This document shows positions 62,715 through 64,000 of a stretch of 64,000 nucleotides of DNA, one piece after another. The notes under the pieces were generated by a model. That model had not been told where the DNA came from and searched no databases. It saw only the letters and a program-made list of their open reading frames with translations. This DNA comes from SZAS-7 sp964514655. GTDB taxonomy: Bacteria; Chlamydiota; Chlamydiia; Chlamydiales; FEN-1388. Positions within the stretch are counted from its first letter, which is position 1; each line of letters starts with the position of its first letter. The translations under genes and the position numbers were made by a program. The stretch covers positions 46,899 to 110,898 of the forward strand of contig CAZEQY010000006.1 of assembly GCA_964514655.1 (NCBI GenBank). The letters are read 5' to 3'.

Positions 62715-63740
62715 ATGGCAGAAATATCTCTTTACGATCGATTTAAAGCATTCAAAGATACCTTCAAGTATCCGTATAAACTTAATTCAGCAATTGATGG
62801 TGTTGTTAAGTTAGTTGATACTGCTGGATCGTTACCAAAATCTCTAAAAGGTTTGCTGACAGCAACAAGGCCGCTTAAAGTAGTTAATGGTCTAGTTGCA
62901 ATTGAGCAGCTTGTTACAAGTATTAAAACTGCTTTAAAGCCTGGCACGATATCAGTGCGAATACAGGCTGCCTGGAGAGGTGTAGAAGCCTTACGTGATA
63001 TGTCAGCCGGTGCTGAAAATGCTTGCAAATTGGCACATCACTATAACTTTGTTTCTAAAAAAGCCCTTGCTTGGATAACCATCAAAAACTACGCGCTAAC
63101 ACCGGTTTCTGTCATCTCATCTCTTGTGTCGATTTACCAGACAGGGGAAAAGGCACTTTATCTTGAAAACTTTAGAGAAGGCATTAAAATTGCAAAACAA
63201 GACGCTAATAACGACCAAGTTCAGGCAATGAAAAATGTTTGCGAGATGCTTCTTATCCAAGAGCCAAAACTTCGCAAAATGAATGTCATTACAAATGAAT
63301 GTAAGCTTCGAGATCGCTTGAATGACATTGTAGCTCGTCTTGATACAGAAGACGCTGAAGCTGCAAAAAAAGAAGCAAAGATGATTGCAACAAAGCTAAA
63401 AGATAGAATCAGCGAGCATTATGGTACTGGTGTAGTAGAGACTGTAATTGTTATATCAAAGTTCGTCATTAACTTTTTTGGCACATTCATTCCTGCAATA
63501 CGCCTTCCCGGAGCAATCCTTGGTGCGATAATTGGCCCACTTGGCTTTGCAAGCTTCTTGTACACAAAACGCATTCCAAGAGGCGAAATTCTCGAATCAG
63601 AAAAAAGAATGCTCTTTGCTCACATCCTTAAAGGTGGCCGCAAAGTAGTCAAACTTGTCACAAAAACCTGCTTACAGGCTCAACATCTAGTCCTAAACGC
63701 AATACGGAAAATTCCTGTTCCTGTTTTTATTCGAGCGTAG
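62715..63740 (+). CDS. Membrane-associated protein, paralog B of a divergent pair
   Basis: 341 residues with the same plan as the 61633 protein: KALAWITIKNYALTPVSVIS for its ALAW segment, NVITNECKLRDRLNDI for KVITKDSNVKDRF, a C-terminal hydrophobic region (FFGTFIPAIRLPGAILGAIIG split by glycines) and SEKRMLFAHI near the end. No known family. Paralogy with A is clear by eye although identity is modest. Confidence 0.6.
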   Translation: MAEISLYDRFKAFKDTFKYPYKLNSAIDGVVKLVDTAGSLPKSLKGLLTATRPLKVVNGLVAIEQLVTSIKTALKPGTISVRIQAAWRGVEALRDMSAGAENACKLAHHYNFVSKKALAWITIKNYALTPVSVISSLVSIYQTGEKALYLENFREGIKIAKQDANNDQVQAMKNVCEMLLIQEPKLRKMNVITNECKLRDRLNDIVARLDTEDAEAAKKEAKMIATKLKDRISEHYGTGVVETVIVISKFVINFFGTFIPAIRLPGAILGAIIGPLGFASFLYTKRIPRGEILESEKRMLFAHILKGGRKVVKLVTKTCLQAQHLVLNAIRKIPVPVFIRA

Positions 63741-63781
63741 GGTAGTAGGCATGATGGTGCATGAGCCTTAGTTGGTAACGG

Positions 63782-63938
63782 CGCGTGGTCTAATATTGAA
63801 ACACAGAGGAACCGAGAACAAGAGAGACGCATCGCGTGGTTTACAATGATTTGGCTTGCACCATTTAACACGGCAGAAAGTTCCAAGAAACGTCTCTGTG
63901 GTCTCTGTTCCTCTGTGTTTCAATTTTAAATCACGCAC
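63782..63938. repeat. Large inverted repeat with ACAGAG/TCTCTG word arms
   Basis: The left arm 63795-63829 (ATTGAAACACAGAGGAAC, then GAGAACA and GAGAGACG) and right arm 63891-63924 pair with few mismatches. An outer GCGTGG / CACGC segment extends the pairing. The loop is about 60 bases. It occupies most of the 260 bases after paralog B; nothing else is seen there. Confidence 0.85.
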
Positions 63939-64000
63939 GATTAACATGAGGTGGTAGGCGTTTTCTGGACAGAAACCTAAGTTAATAAATTTGACCTCCG

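Overview
The window looks like chromosomal DNA from a member of the Chlamydiae, most likely an environmental (amoeba- or protist-associated) lineage outside the Chlamydiaceae. The evidence, part of it recalled synteny that I could not check by search, is: aroC-aroB followed by a fused aroDE (3-dehydroquinase/shikimate dehydrogenase); an LL-diaminopimelate aminotransferase (DapL) in a lysine/peptidoglycan operon; RNase HIII beside RecN; the order PLD protein - UbiD - ribosomal protein L28, which I remember from Chlamydia trachomatis; a YhhQ/VUT transporter; and many eukaryote-like or exported proteins (ankyrin, OTU, kinase-like, collagen-like). No rRNA, tRNA, phage, insertion sequence or CRISPR array was found.

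Layout. 0-2.6 kb: VUT transporter, exported DipZ-type thioredoxin protein, MOSC protein. 2.7-8.1 kb: kinase-like protein, lipoprotein, a coupled SDR / micro-ORF / DUF2156 set, small exported protein, beta-carbonic anhydrase. 8.1-13.4 kb: APC permease-NUDIX-FabD operon (minus), then an exported protein coupled to a HI0933-family flavoprotein. 13.5-20 kb: two large paralogous ankyrin proteins behind one strong promoter. 20-23.5 kb: aroC-aroB-aroDE with overlapping ends. 23.5-25.7 kb: HMG-CoA synthase and reductase (minus), an upper-mevalonate pair unexpected in this phylum. 25.9-31 kb: DUF378, two exported proteins, recN, rnhC, pirin. 31-36.4 kb: probable host-interaction island (Ser/Arg-rich protein, secreted protein, endonuclease/exonuclease/phosphatase-like protein, OTU protease). 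36.4-38.4 kb: a strongly basic collagen-like protein. 38.6-41.6 kb: AlaX, EamA transporter, RodZ-like protein, DUF368 lipid-carrier transporter. 41.8-47.1 kb: dapB-dapA-dapL-membrane protein-marC-marC-truA operon (minus). 47.1-52.2 kb: second collagen-like protein followed by an Asp-box propeller protein, a K-channel-like protein and an exported aspartyl-hydroxylase-like protein. 52.2-55.2 kb: PLD, UbiD, L28. 55.4-58.1 kb: three unknown genes, the first two related. 58.1-61.7 kb: RNase Z, alpha/beta hydrolase, phosphohexomutase. 61.6-63.7 kb: two divergent paralogous membrane-associated proteins with face-to-face promoters.

How it fits together. Housekeeping functions (shikimate, DAP, fatty acid, tRNA processing and repair genes) are interleaved with probable effectors and surface proteins: two collagen-like proteins, a beta-propeller, an outer-membrane barrel, ankyrin proteins, an OTU protease. 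Genes are tightly packed, often with ATGA overlaps, and no non-coding stretch exceeds about 300 bases.

The most unusual structure is intergenic. Four large imperfect inverted repeats (about 4.1, 25.8, 41.7 and 63.9 kb) have arms largely built from short repeated words. Each has a different word but the same architecture. Single-arm word tracts occur at 13.45 and 30.26 kb and near 32.1 kb. I regard this family as the best candidate for an undescribed or poorly described element class here.
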